Source: Algoriphagus pacificus
GTDB lineage: Bacteria; Bacteroidota; Bacteroidia; Cytophagales; Cyclobacteriaceae
NCBI RefSeq assembly: GCF_017254845.1
Contig: NZ_JAFKCU010000002.1
Location: forward strand, 1,287,053-1,351,052
DNA: 64,000 bases
Direction: 5' to 3'
Each line of letters starts with the position of its first letter. Within the stretch, counting starts at the first letter, position 1. The position numbers and the translations under genes are program-made. This document shows, piece by piece, positions 1 through 8,364 of this stretch. A model generated the notes under the pieces. The model did no database searches and was not told the DNA's origin. It was given only the letters and a program-made list of their open reading frames with translations.

Positions 1-792
1 GATCCTTACACCTTGGGTTTTGCCATCGTGATGCTGGTTATCAATTTTTTCAGTTATAGCGGTGGAACCTGGAATTTAGCTACCCGATTTATTTCAAGCT
101 CCTCTGGGGGAGTAGCGAAGAAAGCAGCAATCCTATCGTCAATGCTTTATCTTATCTGGCCATTGATTTTGTTTTACCCAATGTTTGCCGCTCCTATATT
201 CTTTGAGAATCTAAGTGATCCGACCATTTCTTATGGGAAAATGGTTTTGGAATTTTTGCCTTCTGGATTGGTAGGATTGATTTTGGCTTCTCTTTTTGCC
301 AATACGCTATCTATGACGGCCTCCGATTCCAACACAGTTTCTGCCGTGATAAGTAGAGATATCTTGCCGGTTTTATTCCCTAAGTTAAAGGAGATATCAA
401 AGTCTAATGGATTGAAACTGGCCAGATTAACCACCCTGTGCTTTACCCTATTGACAATTATTACCGCTCTGAATTCTGCTTATTTTGGAGGAGTTATTGG
501 ATTGATAATATCTTGGTTTGCAGCACTTTTAGGTCCTATTGCTATACCAATGATTTTGGGTCTTTTACCTGCGTTTAAAGGGAGTAATGGGAGAATTGCA
601 GTCTTATCAATTCTATGTGGTTTGCTCACTTTTATACTACTGAAGCTTTTCCCAGTTTCTTCTTTAGCTATTTCAATTGGTTCTCCAACCCTAGTTTCAT
701 TTTTGATTTTTACTGTTTCAGGATTGCTGAATAAAAAAGCTCCAAGTGATGAGGTTGAAATGTTATTAAGCAACTTGAGCAAATCCGGATAA
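1..792 (+). CDS. Sodium:solute symporter (SSS family), 3' part
   Basis: The reading frame is open from base 1 and has no credible start, so the gene begins before the window; about 263 codons are visible. The protein is a string of hydrophobic helices separated by short loops, including the segment SYSGGTWNLATRF, an aromatic/Gly-rich pattern usual in the middle of Bacteroidota SSS permeases. It would import a sugar or amino sugar with sodium across the inner membrane. The next gene, nagA, starts 3 bases after its stop, so the two are probably cotranscribed. An N-acetylated amino sugar substrate is inferred from nagA only. SSS family is fairly sure; the substrate is not. Confidence 0.75.
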   Translation, partial: DPYTLGFAIVMLVINFFSYSGGTWNLATRFISSSSGGVAKKAAILSSMLYLIWPLILFYPMFAAPIFFENLSDPTISYGKMVLEFLPSGLVGLILASLFANTLSMTASDSNTVSAVISRDILPVLFPKLKEISKSNGLKLARLTTLCFTLLTIITALNSAYFGGVIGLIISWFAALLGPIAIPMILGLLPAFKGSNGRIAVLSILCGLLTFILLKLFPVSSLAISIGSPTLVSFLIFTVSGLLNKKAPSDEVEMLLSNLSKSG

Positions 793-795
793 AGC

Positions 796-1950
796 ATGGC
801 TATGAAAACAAGTTTGGAAGTTATTCACTATAAAACCCAAAAGCCAATTCAATTAATTTTGGAAGGAGAGAGAATCTCTAAAGTTATTGAATCAGATTCA
901 AATGATAATAATATCTTTCTTTCTCCGGGTTTAGTAGACCTACAAGTAAATGGTTTTCAGGGTATTGATTTTAATGAAGATAAGTTTTCTGAAGAAGATG
1001 TCATAACTCTTACTACTCACTTGTGGCAAGTTGGAGTTACATCTTACATGCCCACATTAATCACTGGAAGTGATCAAAAAATCAGCAAAGCTATCAAAAC
1101 GATTGTCAATGCCTGCTCAATAAATGCTTTAGTTGATCAGTCGATTTTAGGGATTCATCTGGAAGGGCCGTTTATTTCAAAGGAAGAAGGTCCTAGGGGA
1201 GCCCATCCTCTGGAATTTGTGCAGGAACCAAATTGGGATTTATTTAAAAGTTGGCAAGAATTAGCTGAAGGAAGAATCAAATTGATCACCTTATCGCCTG
1301 AATGGGATAAAGCGGTTGATTTTATTGAACGATGTGCGGAATCTGGTGTGAAAGTGGCTATTGGCCATACTGCAGCCAACAGTTTACAGATTGAAGCAGC
1401 TGTGAAAGCTGGTGCAAGTTTATCCACTCATTTAGGAAATGCAGCCCATTTGATGCTAGCTCGACATCCGAATTACATTTGGGATCAATTGGCAGCAGAA
1501 GAACTTTGGACCAGTCTTATTGGGGATGGATTTCATCTTCCAAATTCAGTTTTAAAAGTTTTCATGAAAGTAAAGCCCAACAAAACCTTTCTAATCAGTG
1601 ATTCAACCAAATTTGCGGGTCTTACTCCAGGAAATTATTCAAGCCCCATAGGAGGAGAGATTCAACTTTCCTCATCAGGAAGACTTTCTATGAGACATAA
1701 TCCAGCTTTGTTAGCTGGTTCAGCTTCCACCTTGCTTCATGGCATCAATTATCTAATTCAAAACGATCTTGCAAGACCAGATGAAGCAATTGATATGGCT
1801 TCAGTAAAACCTTTTGAGTATTTGTCAGGAGCTGCTCAAAGCACTTTTACAAAAGGAGAAAAGGCAGATTTTTTAGTTTTTGAAAAGAAAGGATCAAAGA
1901 TCAAATTGCTGCAAACCATCAAATCTGGAGAAATTGTTTATTCAGTGTAA
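796..1950 (+). CDS. nagA: N-acetylglucosamine-6-phosphate deacetylase
   Basis: This cytoplasmic amidohydrolase removes acetate from GlcNAc-6-phosphate to give glucosamine-6-phosphate. At 384 residues it has the usual family length. PGLVDLQVNG lies near residues 44-53. HLEGPF (121-126) carries the metal-binding Glu123. GHT holds His191, STHLGNAAH holds His212, and LISDS holds the catalytic Asp269. The start at 796 lies 3 bases after the upstream symporter stop; a second Met two codons later is equally possible. The pairing with an SSS transporter points to import and catabolism of N-acetylated amino sugars. It converges on the cytochrome c gene with an 18-base gap. Confidence 0.92.
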   Translation: MAMKTSLEVIHYKTQKPIQLILEGERISKVIESDSNDNNIFLSPGLVDLQVNGFQGIDFNEDKFSEEDVITLTTHLWQVGVTSYMPTLITGSDQKISKAIKTIVNACSINALVDQSILGIHLEGPFISKEEGPRGAHPLEFVQEPNWDLFKSWQELAEGRIKLITLSPEWDKAVDFIERCAESGVKVAIGHTAANSLQIEAAVKAGASLSTHLGNAAHLMLARHPNYIWDQLAAEELWTSLIGDGFHLPNSVLKVFMKVKPNKTFLISDSTKFAGLTPGNYSSPIGGEIQLSSSGRLSMRHNPALLAGSASTLLHGINYLIQNDLARPDEAIDMASVKPFEYLSGAAQSTFTKGEKADFLVFEKKGSKIKLLQTIKSGEIVYSV

Positions 1951-1968
1951 CCTGTTGGTTTAAAGCTT

Positions 1969-2481
1969 TTATTCTTCCAAAGTATACCATTCAATGTTTT
2001 CCAAGGGTTTTCTCCTGCCTCGGAATTCTTCTGGGGCATAATTAGCAGCCAAGTAATCAAGGATAATGGGTTCGTTTGCTCCCAAATCCCAAAGTCCTTG
2101 GGTCTCTTGCATCCATTCAATTTTTGATTTCCAGGTTTCCCGGTTGAATCGGTTCTGAAGAATTAATGCACTTGAATGGCATGCTGTACAGTGTGCTTTC
2201 ACAAGTTCCAATCCCTCATCCACTAGCAATCCGGTTTCTACATCTTTGCCATCTACAATTTCAGAGTTTTCTAAGTCAAGAGGACCATCTGGTATTTCTG
2301 TTGTAGAATCAGAATTAAAACTTGAAGTAATTTCTGGTTGGAATATCAGCAGAGTTACTAAGCCGAGAAGTATTACCAAAGCAGCTATTAATCCCAAAAT
2401 AGATTTTCCTAAGCCTGAAATTAAGGTCAATGATTTTTTATTGCTTGAATTAGAGGATTTGCCTTCAGATGATTTTTTCAT
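1969..2481 (-). CDS. Membrane-anchored monoheme cytochrome c (SorB-like)
   Basis: The protein is 170 residues. An N-terminal membrane anchor (about residues 24-47) is followed by a periplasmic domain with a single haem c site, Cys98-x-x-Cys101-His102. A Met near residue 124 is a plausible distal haem ligand. The gene begins 5 bases after the stop of the molybdopterin enzyme gene on the same strand, so the two form an operon. In sulfite:cytochrome c oxidoreductases a small cytochrome accepts electrons from the molybdenum subunit, which is the likely role here. Cytochrome identity is well supported. The pairing with sulfite as substrate is inferred from the neighbour. Confidence 0.8.
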   Translation of the reverse strand: MKKSSEGKSSNSSNKKSLTLISGLGKSILGLIAALVILLGLVTLLIFQPEITSSFNSDSTTEIPDGPLDLENSEIVDGKDVETGLLVDEGLELVKAHCTACHSSALILQNRFNRETWKSKIEWMQETQGLWDLGANEPIILDYLAANYAPEEFRGRRKPLENIEWYTLEE

Positions 2482-2486
2482 AGTTC

Positions 2487-3785
2487 TCAGCTTACTTTCA
2501 CGGCGATTCGATGACAGGCATTATTTAAATAGCCCTTCGGATTCCAGCCTGGCATTACCATAGGTTGGGATACTCCTTGAACATCGGTAGCCTTAGCCCA
2601 GACTTCATAGTAACCTGGTTCGGGGAAATTTAAGTCGATGGACCATTGCTGCCAAGCAAGTCTGTTGGCCGGTTTTTTTAAAGCGCATTTTTTCCAAGTT
2701 GCTCCAAAATCTATGGAAACCTCCATTTCACTTACCTCATTTTCTCCTGCCCATGCATGACCTTGAACTTTCAGTACTTTGTTTTTGTCAAACATCGCCC
2801 CGGTTTTAGGATAGGTAATAATTGATTTGATAGGCATGGATTCGATGATTTTCATATCCTCATCAGGGACCTTTTCTCCTGGCGCTACTGGATATTTGGG
2901 AACTCGGTAGGCATCGCCCATCATTTTCTCCCCATCATGAACTTTGTTCCTCACCACCAGTTTATGCAACCATTTTCCTGAGGCAGACGCCGGCCAACCT
3001 CCACAAACCAATCGAAGCGGGTAGCCATGTTGGATAGGAATATCTTTTCCATTTAAAGCCCAAGCAACTAATGTTTCATCCTGCATGGCTTTTGAAATTG
3101 GCACACCTCGAGAGATAACCACCTTGTTTGGATCTCCATTCAGGTGCTTGTCCTTGCCATAATACCCGACATAAACTGCATCCGAATTAATCCCAACATC
3201 CGCTAATAGGTCTTTTAGGCGAACTCCAGTCCATTCAGAGCAATAGACGGCTCCCTCTTCCCATTGATTGCCAGAGGCTGGTGGATAAAAACCTGCACGT
3301 CCATTTCCTCCACATTCCAAAACCAGCTGATAGGAATATTGCTTGAAATTCTTCTTTAGGTCTTCAAGGGAATAAGTTTTTTCTTGCCTTGCCGATTCAC
3401 CACCTATCGTAAGTGTCCAGGTCTTGCTATCGAGATCTTCAGGAATGATCCCATTGTTTCGGATAAAAATATTAGGAAAAGGAGTGACGGGATCATTGAG
3501 AAGGTGAGGGACAGCTTCCACATTCCAGGGTTTTTCATTTCGCACGATCATGTCCTTGCTTTTACCTTCCATGGGATCAAAATCAGCTACCAAAGCAAGG
3601 GGAATATAACCTTCCGGCATAGTTGCCGCATGAATGATATCTGTACCAAGAAATGCGGACAACATGGCTATGCTGCTTTTTTGAAGAAACTCTCTACGCT
3701 GCTTTTGGGGTTTATCACTTCCCTTGTATAGATTCTGATTGGATTTAGACATCTGGGTATTGTTTGGCCTATTTTCTGTTTTCAA
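2487..3785 (-). CDS. Sulfite oxidase-family molybdopterin oxidoreductase (SorA-like)
   Basis: This 432-residue periplasmic enzyme has an N-terminal Tat-like signal (RREFLQ at about 30-35, then a hydrophobic stretch). The oxidoreductase molybdopterin domain follows; the segment LECGGNGR places the likely Mo-ligand Cys at residue 158. The C-terminal third has the immunoglobulin-like dimerisation-domain pattern of sulfite oxidases (SIDFGATWKKC; YEVWAKATD). Electrons would pass to the cytochrome c encoded just downstream. An internal Met at residue 12 is an alternative start. Sulfite is the best guess for the substrate, but YedY-type enzymes share the fold, so it is not proven. Confidence 0.85.
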   Translation of the reverse strand: MKTENRPNNTQMSKSNQNLYKGSDKPQKQRREFLQKSSIAMLSAFLGTDIIHAATMPEGYIPLALVADFDPMEGKSKDMIVRNEKPWNVEAVPHLLNDPVTPFPNIFIRNNGIIPEDLDSKTWTLTIGGESARQEKTYSLEDLKKNFKQYSYQLVLECGGNGRAGFYPPASGNQWEEGAVYCSEWTGVRLKDLLADVGINSDAVYVGYYGKDKHLNGDPNKVVISRGVPISKAMQDETLVAWALNGKDIPIQHGYPLRLVCGGWPASASGKWLHKLVVRNKVHDGEKMMGDAYRVPKYPVAPGEKVPDEDMKIIESMPIKSIITYPKTGAMFDKNKVLKVQGHAWAGENEVSEMEVSIDFGATWKKCALKKPANRLAWQQWSIDLNFPEPGYYEVWAKATDVQGVSQPMVMPGWNPKGYLNNACHRIAVKVS

Positions 3786-3958
3786 AAGGTTATCCTTTCC
3801 TAAAGAAATTGAAAATAGTCAATAATATTTTTTTCTCTTAGAGTAATAGTAAGAATTACTAATTTCGATAATAGAGTATGTTTGGTATTTAGAATTTGTA
3901 AAATAGAATTAATATTGATCAAAAACTTGAGTCAAAAACTTGATGCAAAAAATGTAAA

Positions 3959-4423
3959 ATGGTAATTGAAATTATTAATATCAAAGAACATTATTACAAA
4001 AAAACTATCCCATTTTTTCTGATGGTTTGTTGTTTGATTTCATACGGGTTTCCATTCAAATTTCCTCACAATACCTTCAATTGGATTCAGAAATATGGGC
4101 TGCCTGAATATTGTTATCCTGCATTTATCGTAATTTTTATCGTTTTTTTCATTTTAATGATTGTGAGCTTTTTTTTAAGCCCAGGTATCGGAATAAATAA
4201 AGATGATTTGATTGATGGGGTTATAAATTATAAAGGTTCCTCAATTGAGTTAAGAGAAATAGCAACGTACGAGATAGAAGGACTTTATTGGATAACTTAT
4301 GAGAATAAAACTGTTTGGAAATTTAGTGGCAAGACTAAAGAGAAATCCTTTTCATTATTTTTATTAATGAATTTTTCACAAAAAATAGAAATTGAAAATT
4401 ACTTAAGAATTTTAGTAGAGTAA
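3959..4423 (+). CDS. Small two-helix membrane protein, unknown function
   Basis: I do not recognise this 154-residue protein. It has two hydrophobic segments (about residues 18-35 and 57-80) and then a soluble, charged C-terminal half with several aromatic residues. It lies between the divergent sulfite dehydrogenase gene and a 430-base non-coding stretch and has no evident operon partner. Base composition is clearly AT-rich like its flanks. The N-terminal helix pair and basic start would fit an inner-membrane protein with a cytoplasmic tail. Whether it is expressed cannot be judged from the sequence alone. Confidence 0.5.
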   Translation: MVIEIINIKEHYYKKTIPFFLMVCCLISYGFPFKFPHNTFNWIQKYGLPEYCYPAFIVIFIVFFILMIVSFFLSPGIGINKDDLIDGVINYKGSSIELREIATYEIEGLYWITYENKTVWKFSGKTKEKSFSLFLLMNFSQKIEIENYLRILVE

Positions 4424-4540
4424 GGTTAAAAGAGATTTCAGGATTTTTTTAATTCTATAATTTTCAATTCTTATTCCTTAAAAGTTGATTTTAGCCGAAC
4501 AAAGAATCCCGGTTTGTGATGGTATTGAATGCGTCACTAT

Positions 4541-4720
4541 TTTTTACCGCTAAGCCGAAGAGATCGCAGAGTTTCGCAAAGAAGATTGTTATTAGGAATA
4601 GCTCCAGAGGAGTGACAAATTTGTACCCATAGGTAAAGATTTAGCCTAAAAATAACCTCTCGCTCTAAATCATCTTTTGAAAACAAATAGAATTGCGGGA
4701 GGCTGGCAGTCAAGGTTAGT
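4541..4720. repeat. Dispersed intergenic repeat, degenerate copy (family B)
   Basis: This lies in the gene-free stretch 4424-4851. It contains a worn copy of a composite repeat seen again at about 18.95-19.46, 20.5, 25.6 and 25.9-26.2 kb. The parts are a phrase like ACCGCAAAGACGCAAAAG, then GCTCCAGAGGAGTGA, then a CCTCTCGC-type phrase. The rest of the stretch shows nothing recognisable. Confidence 0.55.
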
Positions 4721-4851
4721 GGTTTGGAGAAATTCTCATTCTTGAAGACATGAATGGAATCATAGTTTTATAAGTAGAGTAATGGTGAATCGTATGATCG
4801 GTTGTTTACCCAAATATTTTTTGAATACTTTTAAAGCAAAACTTTGCCAGC

Positions 4852-6147
4852 ATGAAGAAAATAGCCTTTTCGTTTTTATTCATTATACTAATCACTCAGC
4901 TTGGATTTGCTCAGCGAACGCTAATCCATGCCAGTCCCTCTAAACTCGGATTCGATGAAGTTTACATCAATCAAAAGGTGGATTCCATCATGCAAATTGG
5001 CATGGACAGTCTGGCTTTTCCAGGTGCGCAAGTGTTAGTTGCAAAGAACGATACGGTGATTTTTCACAAGGCCTACGGATACCATACTTATGACAAGAAC
5101 CAGCCTGTCGCATTGAATGACCTTTACGATTTGGCTTCAGTGACCAAGATTTCAGGGCCTTTACCTGCACTTATGAAGTTGGTGGAGGATGGGAAACTTG
5201 ATCTAGACGAGCCTTTCAGTACTTATTGGAAACCTTGGAGAAACAGAAAAGACAAAAAAGACCTCACACTTCGGGAGATTCTGGCGCATCAAGCGGGTTT
5301 GGTTCCATACATTGTGTTTTTGAATGAGGTAGTTCGAAAAAACGGGAAGGTCAAAAAACGTTTTGTTCATGATTCATTTGATAAGAGATTTCAGGGACAA
5401 GCCTACGATGGGATCTATATCAACGAGCGTTTTAAACGGAAAATGAACCGAATTATTAATCGCTCCGACGTTTCAGATGAAAAGAAATATCTCTATTCGG
5501 GACTTACTTTTTTGATTTTCCCAACTCTAATTGAGCAACTCACAAGAAGTGACTATCAGACTTATTTGGAAGAGAATTTCTATCAACCAATTGGCGCAAA
5601 GACCTTGGGATATCTGCCTAAGGTGAAAAATTTCGAAAACGAGATTGTTCCCACAGAAGTAGATTCTCTATTTAGAAAAACCTTGGTAAAAGGTTGGGTT
5701 CACGATGAAAATGCCGCGCTTAAAGGTGGGGTTTCTGGAAATGCAGGTTTGTTCGCCACGGCTGATGATCTGGCGAAACTGATGTTACTTTATCAGAATT
5801 ATGGAAACGTAAACGGGCAACAGTTGATTTCTGCTGAAACTGTCAAAGAGTTTACCGAAGTGCAGTTTCCGGAAAATGATAATCGACGGGGTTTGGGTTT
5901 TGACAAACCTCTTTTAAACAATTCAGAACTTCCTCTGCCTGATGCTTATCCTTCTCCTTTAGCGAGTCCTGAGAGTTTTGGACATTCTGGTTTTACAGGA
6001 ACTTTCGTTTGGGCGGATCCAGAAAAAAAGATCACTTACATCTTCCTTTCCAACCGAGTTTATCCGTCCCGAGATCATCAAAAATTATACAGTTTACATA
6101 TTAGGGAGGCTCTGCAGGATGTTTTCTATAGAGCAGAACAAAGGTGA
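4852..6147 (+). CDS. Serine hydrolase, beta-lactamase/transpeptidase fold (class C-like)
   Basis: The 431-residue exported protein begins with a signal peptide ending near GFAQ (residue 21). The catalytic tetrad is visible: S96-V-T-K99 is the SxxK nucleophile/lysine motif, Tyr215 in YSG fits the second motif, and HSGFTG at 378 replaces the KTG box as in EstB-type esterases. The domain spans roughly residues 35-425. Members of this family act as periplasmic esterases, D-aminopeptidases or penicillin-binding-like enzymes; the substrate cannot be told. No partner gene is adjacent. It ends convergent to the fasciclin gene, with a bidirectional terminator between them. Confidence 0.85.
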   Translation: MKKIAFSFLFIILITQLGFAQRTLIHASPSKLGFDEVYINQKVDSIMQIGMDSLAFPGAQVLVAKNDTVIFHKAYGYHTYDKNQPVALNDLYDLASVTKISGPLPALMKLVEDGKLDLDEPFSTYWKPWRNRKDKKDLTLREILAHQAGLVPYIVFLNEVVRKNGKVKKRFVHDSFDKRFQGQAYDGIYINERFKRKMNRIINRSDVSDEKKYLYSGLTFLIFPTLIEQLTRSDYQTYLEENFYQPIGAKTLGYLPKVKNFENEIVPTEVDSLFRKTLVKGWVHDENAALKGGVSGNAGLFATADDLAKLMLLYQNYGNVNGQQLISAETVKEFTEVQFPENDNRRGLGFDKPLLNNSELPLPDAYPSPLASPESFGHSGFTGTFVWADPEKKITYIFLSNRVYPSRDHQKLYSLHIREALQDVFYRAEQR

Positions 6148-6165
6148 TTTTGAACTTGAATATGT

Positions 6166-6290
6166 TTTTATTCAACCGCAAAGGACGCAAAGGCAACTAA
6201 GAATTTTAATGATCCAGAATCAACTCCCCCTTCACAAGGGGGCTAGGGGGATTAAAATTCCTTTATTTTAACCACCTCCAGAGGAGCAAT
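6166..6290. repeat. Dispersed intergenic repeat, partial copies
   Basis: After the hydrolase stop there are three repeat phrases seen elsewhere in the window: an ACCGCAAAGGACGCAAAGG phrase, a CTCCCCCTTCACAAGGGGG hairpin with a T/A-rich flank, and CCTCCAGAGGAGCAATTGC. They belong to the same dispersed family B as at 18.95-19.46 and 25.6-26.2 kb. Confidence 0.5.
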
Positions 6291-6309
6291 TGCTTATTCT
6301 TAGCTCAAA

Positions 6310-6340
6310 AAAAATGGCTATCTCTACGATAGCCATTTTT
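6310..6340. terminator. Bidirectional intrinsic terminator
   Basis: A perfect 13-base stem (AAAAATGGCTATC, loop TCTAC, GATAGCCATTTTT) has an A tract on its left and a T tract on its right, so it can end transcripts from both sides. It lies between the convergent hydrolase and fasciclin genes. Confidence 0.9.
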
Positions 6341-6361
6341 ATTATTATTTATGAAAACCAA

Positions 6362-7321
6362 TTACTCCATAGGAGGGAGTAATACCTGATCAATTGCATG
6401 GATTACTCCATTGACACCATGGATATTCAATGCCGATGGAATCAAAGAGCTTTCATTGATTTGAAGGTTAGCTAAATCTACTGTAAGTGATTCACCTTCT
6501 AGAAGTGTTGGCAAGCTGGCATCTTGTCTCAAATCTTGAGAGAAAGCCCTTGCAGGAACAACATGGTAAAGCAATACATCAGTCAATTGATCCAAAGGAA
6601 TATCATCTACTCCATTAACTCCTAAAGTTTGATACAAATCCTCAAACGCAGCATCTGTAGGAGCGAAGACCGTCAAATTATCCATTGCATCTCCACTTAC
6701 ATTTTCTACCAATCCTGCTCTAGTCAATGCAGCAACTAGTTGGGTAAACTCGGGTTCAGCCGCAGTGCTACTCGCTACAGCAATTTCTGCAATAGATTCA
6801 CTAGGTGGAATAATCACTTGGTCCAAAGCATGTATTATCCCATTTGTTGCACCGATATCTGTTGAAATGATTTTAGCATTTCCGTTGATCCAAAGATCTC
6901 CGGATGGGTCTTCACTGACATAAAATTGACTTTCATTCAGAGCTGTGTAAGAACCAGCTTCTACATCAAATGAATTTACCTCTCCAGATAGAACATGATA
7001 AGTCAAAATGTTTTCTAAATCAGGACTTGCCAATAAATCCCCTGCAGTCAAATCATTTGCAGTTAGAAAATCTTCGAATCCTGCATCCACGGGGGCAAAA
7101 ACTGTAAATGGACCACTTAAGGATAAGTCATCCTCCAATTCGGCAGCTTGAATTGCCGAGGTTAAAATTTCGAAATTGGGACTTGCAGCGGCTATTTCTA
7201 CCAAATTTTCCGGTGTCATTGGATTTGGTTCGTTATCGTCGCAAGCAGTAAATGTTAGGGTTGTGCCGAGAGCGATCGCTGTGGCATACATCGCTCGAGA
7301 CAAAATTTTAATTTTCATCAT
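6362..7321 (-). CDS. Lipoprotein with two fasciclin (FAS1) domains
   Basis: The 319-residue protein has a lipoprotein signal with the lipidation Cys at residue 27 (TFTACDD). Two FAS1 domains follow, about residues 37-172 and 175-317. Each has the hallmark FAPVDAGFEDF / FAPTDAAFEDL box and ends in NGIIHALDQVIIPP / NGVIHAIDQVLLPP. FAS1 proteins are cell-surface adhesion or matrix-binding modules. Here it would sit on the outer membrane or in the periplasm. It is a monocistronic gene facing the hydrolase terminator. The following 260 bases up to the sigma factor gene hold both promoters. Confidence 0.93.
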   Translation of the reverse strand: MMKIKILSRAMYATAIALGTTLTFTACDDNEPNPMTPENLVEIAAASPNFEILTSAIQAAELEDDLSLSGPFTVFAPVDAGFEDFLTANDLTAGDLLASPDLENILTYHVLSGEVNSFDVEAGSYTALNESQFYVSEDPSGDLWINGNAKIISTDIGATNGIIHALDQVIIPPSESIAEIAVASSTAAEPEFTQLVAALTRAGLVENVSGDAMDNLTVFAPTDAAFEDLYQTLGVNGVDDIPLDQLTDVLLYHVVPARAFSQDLRQDASLPTLLEGESLTVDLANLQINESSLIPSALNIHGVNGVIHAIDQVLLPPME

Positions 7322-7546
7322 GATTTTGTTGTTAGTTAATTGAGTTGGTTAAAAAGATATAACACGCTAACAATAGAATTGTTAGGTAATCAACTAAGAT
7401 TCTTCTTATACCACAATGGATTCTAAAAATAATGAAAGCTTTTAGGGTGAATAAGGATAAAAGCAGGGTTGGAGCTCTTGATTGATAGTGGTATACTAGA
7501 TTTTTAAAGTTTACGTTAAATCATAATTTTTTTTATTCGATAGATA

Positions 7547-7568
7547 TTGTCTTAATTTAAAAAGACAA
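7547..7568. promoter_or_regulatory. Inverted repeat upstream of ECF sigma gene
   Basis: TTGTCTT and AAGACAA form a perfect 7-base inverted repeat with an AT-rich 8-base spacer, ending 16 bases before the sigma factor start. It could be an operator or a 5' leader hairpin. No promoter boxes could be fixed with confidence. Confidence 0.4.
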
Positions 7569-7584
7569 TAAACCCCTCATTCTG

Positions 7585-8229
7585 ATGAATAACCATTTGC
7601 CGACTTCCGATCGTGAAGTGGAAAGGAGTGTGAATATCCAATCCCAAAAACTGACTCCTACTGCCGAGAAGGATCTTTGGGATGTTTTTAGAACTGGAAA
7701 CAATTCAGCATTTATTACCATCTATGAGAGGTATTTTGATGTGCTGTACAGCTATGGATACAGAATTATTAAGAATGAAGATCTGGTAAAGGATGCAATT
7801 CAAGATGTTTTTTTAGACGTTAAAAAGAACTGCTTATCCTTGGGTGAAACTACTTCCATCAAATTTTATTTATTCAAATGCCTGAAAAGGAAGATTTTTA
7901 AAGAATTGAAAAACTGGAATAATCTAAAGGAGGAGTTAAATCAAAAGGATTGCTTTGAAATTACTTTTTCACATGAACAAACCCTGATTGACAGGCAGAT
8001 CGATACCGAAAAGTCCCAGTTAATCAATGAAGCACTTAAAAAGCTTTCTCCCCGAAAAAGAGAGGCAATCTATTACATTTATTTTGAGGGGATGTCCTAC
8101 CAAGAGGTATCCGATCTGATGGGACTTTCTGATTCAAAATCAGCCAGGGATCTGGTTTACAAAGGCTTGAGAAGTCTCCGTGATACATTAGGCTTTTTGC
8201 CTTTGTTTTTTACTGTATATCTTCCATAA
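7585..8229 (+). CDS. ECF-type RNA polymerase sigma-70 factor
   Basis: This 214-residue protein has sigma region 2 at about residues 28-95 (FITIYERYFDVLYSYGYRII, DAIQDVFLDV) and region 4 at about 145-200 (LSPRKREAIYYIYFEGMSY, a helix-turn-helix). This is the layout of Bacteroidota extracytoplasmic-function sigma factors that activate adjacent SusC/SusD operons. The FecR-type anti-sigma gene follows after 135 bases. An STN-bearing SusC comes next, so substrate-bound SusC would signal through FecR to release this sigma factor. The N-terminal tail of about 25 residues is longer than usual and later Met codons are possible starts. Confidence 0.92.
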   Translation: MNNHLPTSDREVERSVNIQSQKLTPTAEKDLWDVFRTGNNSAFITIYERYFDVLYSYGYRIIKNEDLVKDAIQDVFLDVKKNCLSLGETTSIKFYLFKCLKRKIFKELKNWNNLKEELNQKDCFEITFSHEQTLIDRQIDTEKSQLINEALKKLSPRKREAIYYIYFEGMSYQEVSDLMGLSDSKSARDLVYKGLRSLRDTLGFLPLFFTVYLP

Positions 8230-8248
8230 ACCAATTTTTTAATTGGTT
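8229..8248 (+). terminator. Hairpin after sigma factor gene
   Basis: AACCAATT / AATTGGTT form a perfect 8-base stem with a TTTT loop that overlaps the last base of the sigma stop codon. No T tract follows directly, so it may be an RNA-stabilising hairpin or a partial terminator between sigma and anti-sigma genes. Confidence 0.45.
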
Positions 8249-8334
8249 AATTAATCTCTCGTCAGTAGATAATTTGAATTTTTTATAAAAAAAAGGATTT
8301 TTTTAGACGTTGTTTTGGCGGTTTTCTCCTTTAC

Positions 8335-8359
8335 CTAGTGTAATAGCTTTTAACACTAG
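8335..8359. promoter_or_regulatory. Inverted repeat just before FecR start
   Basis: CTAGTGT and ACACTAG form a perfect 7-base inverted repeat with an 11-base spacer, ending 5 bases before the FecR start codon. The position suits an operator or a hairpin that limits translation of the anti-sigma factor. Confidence 0.4.
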
Positions 8360-8364
8360 CGTGA

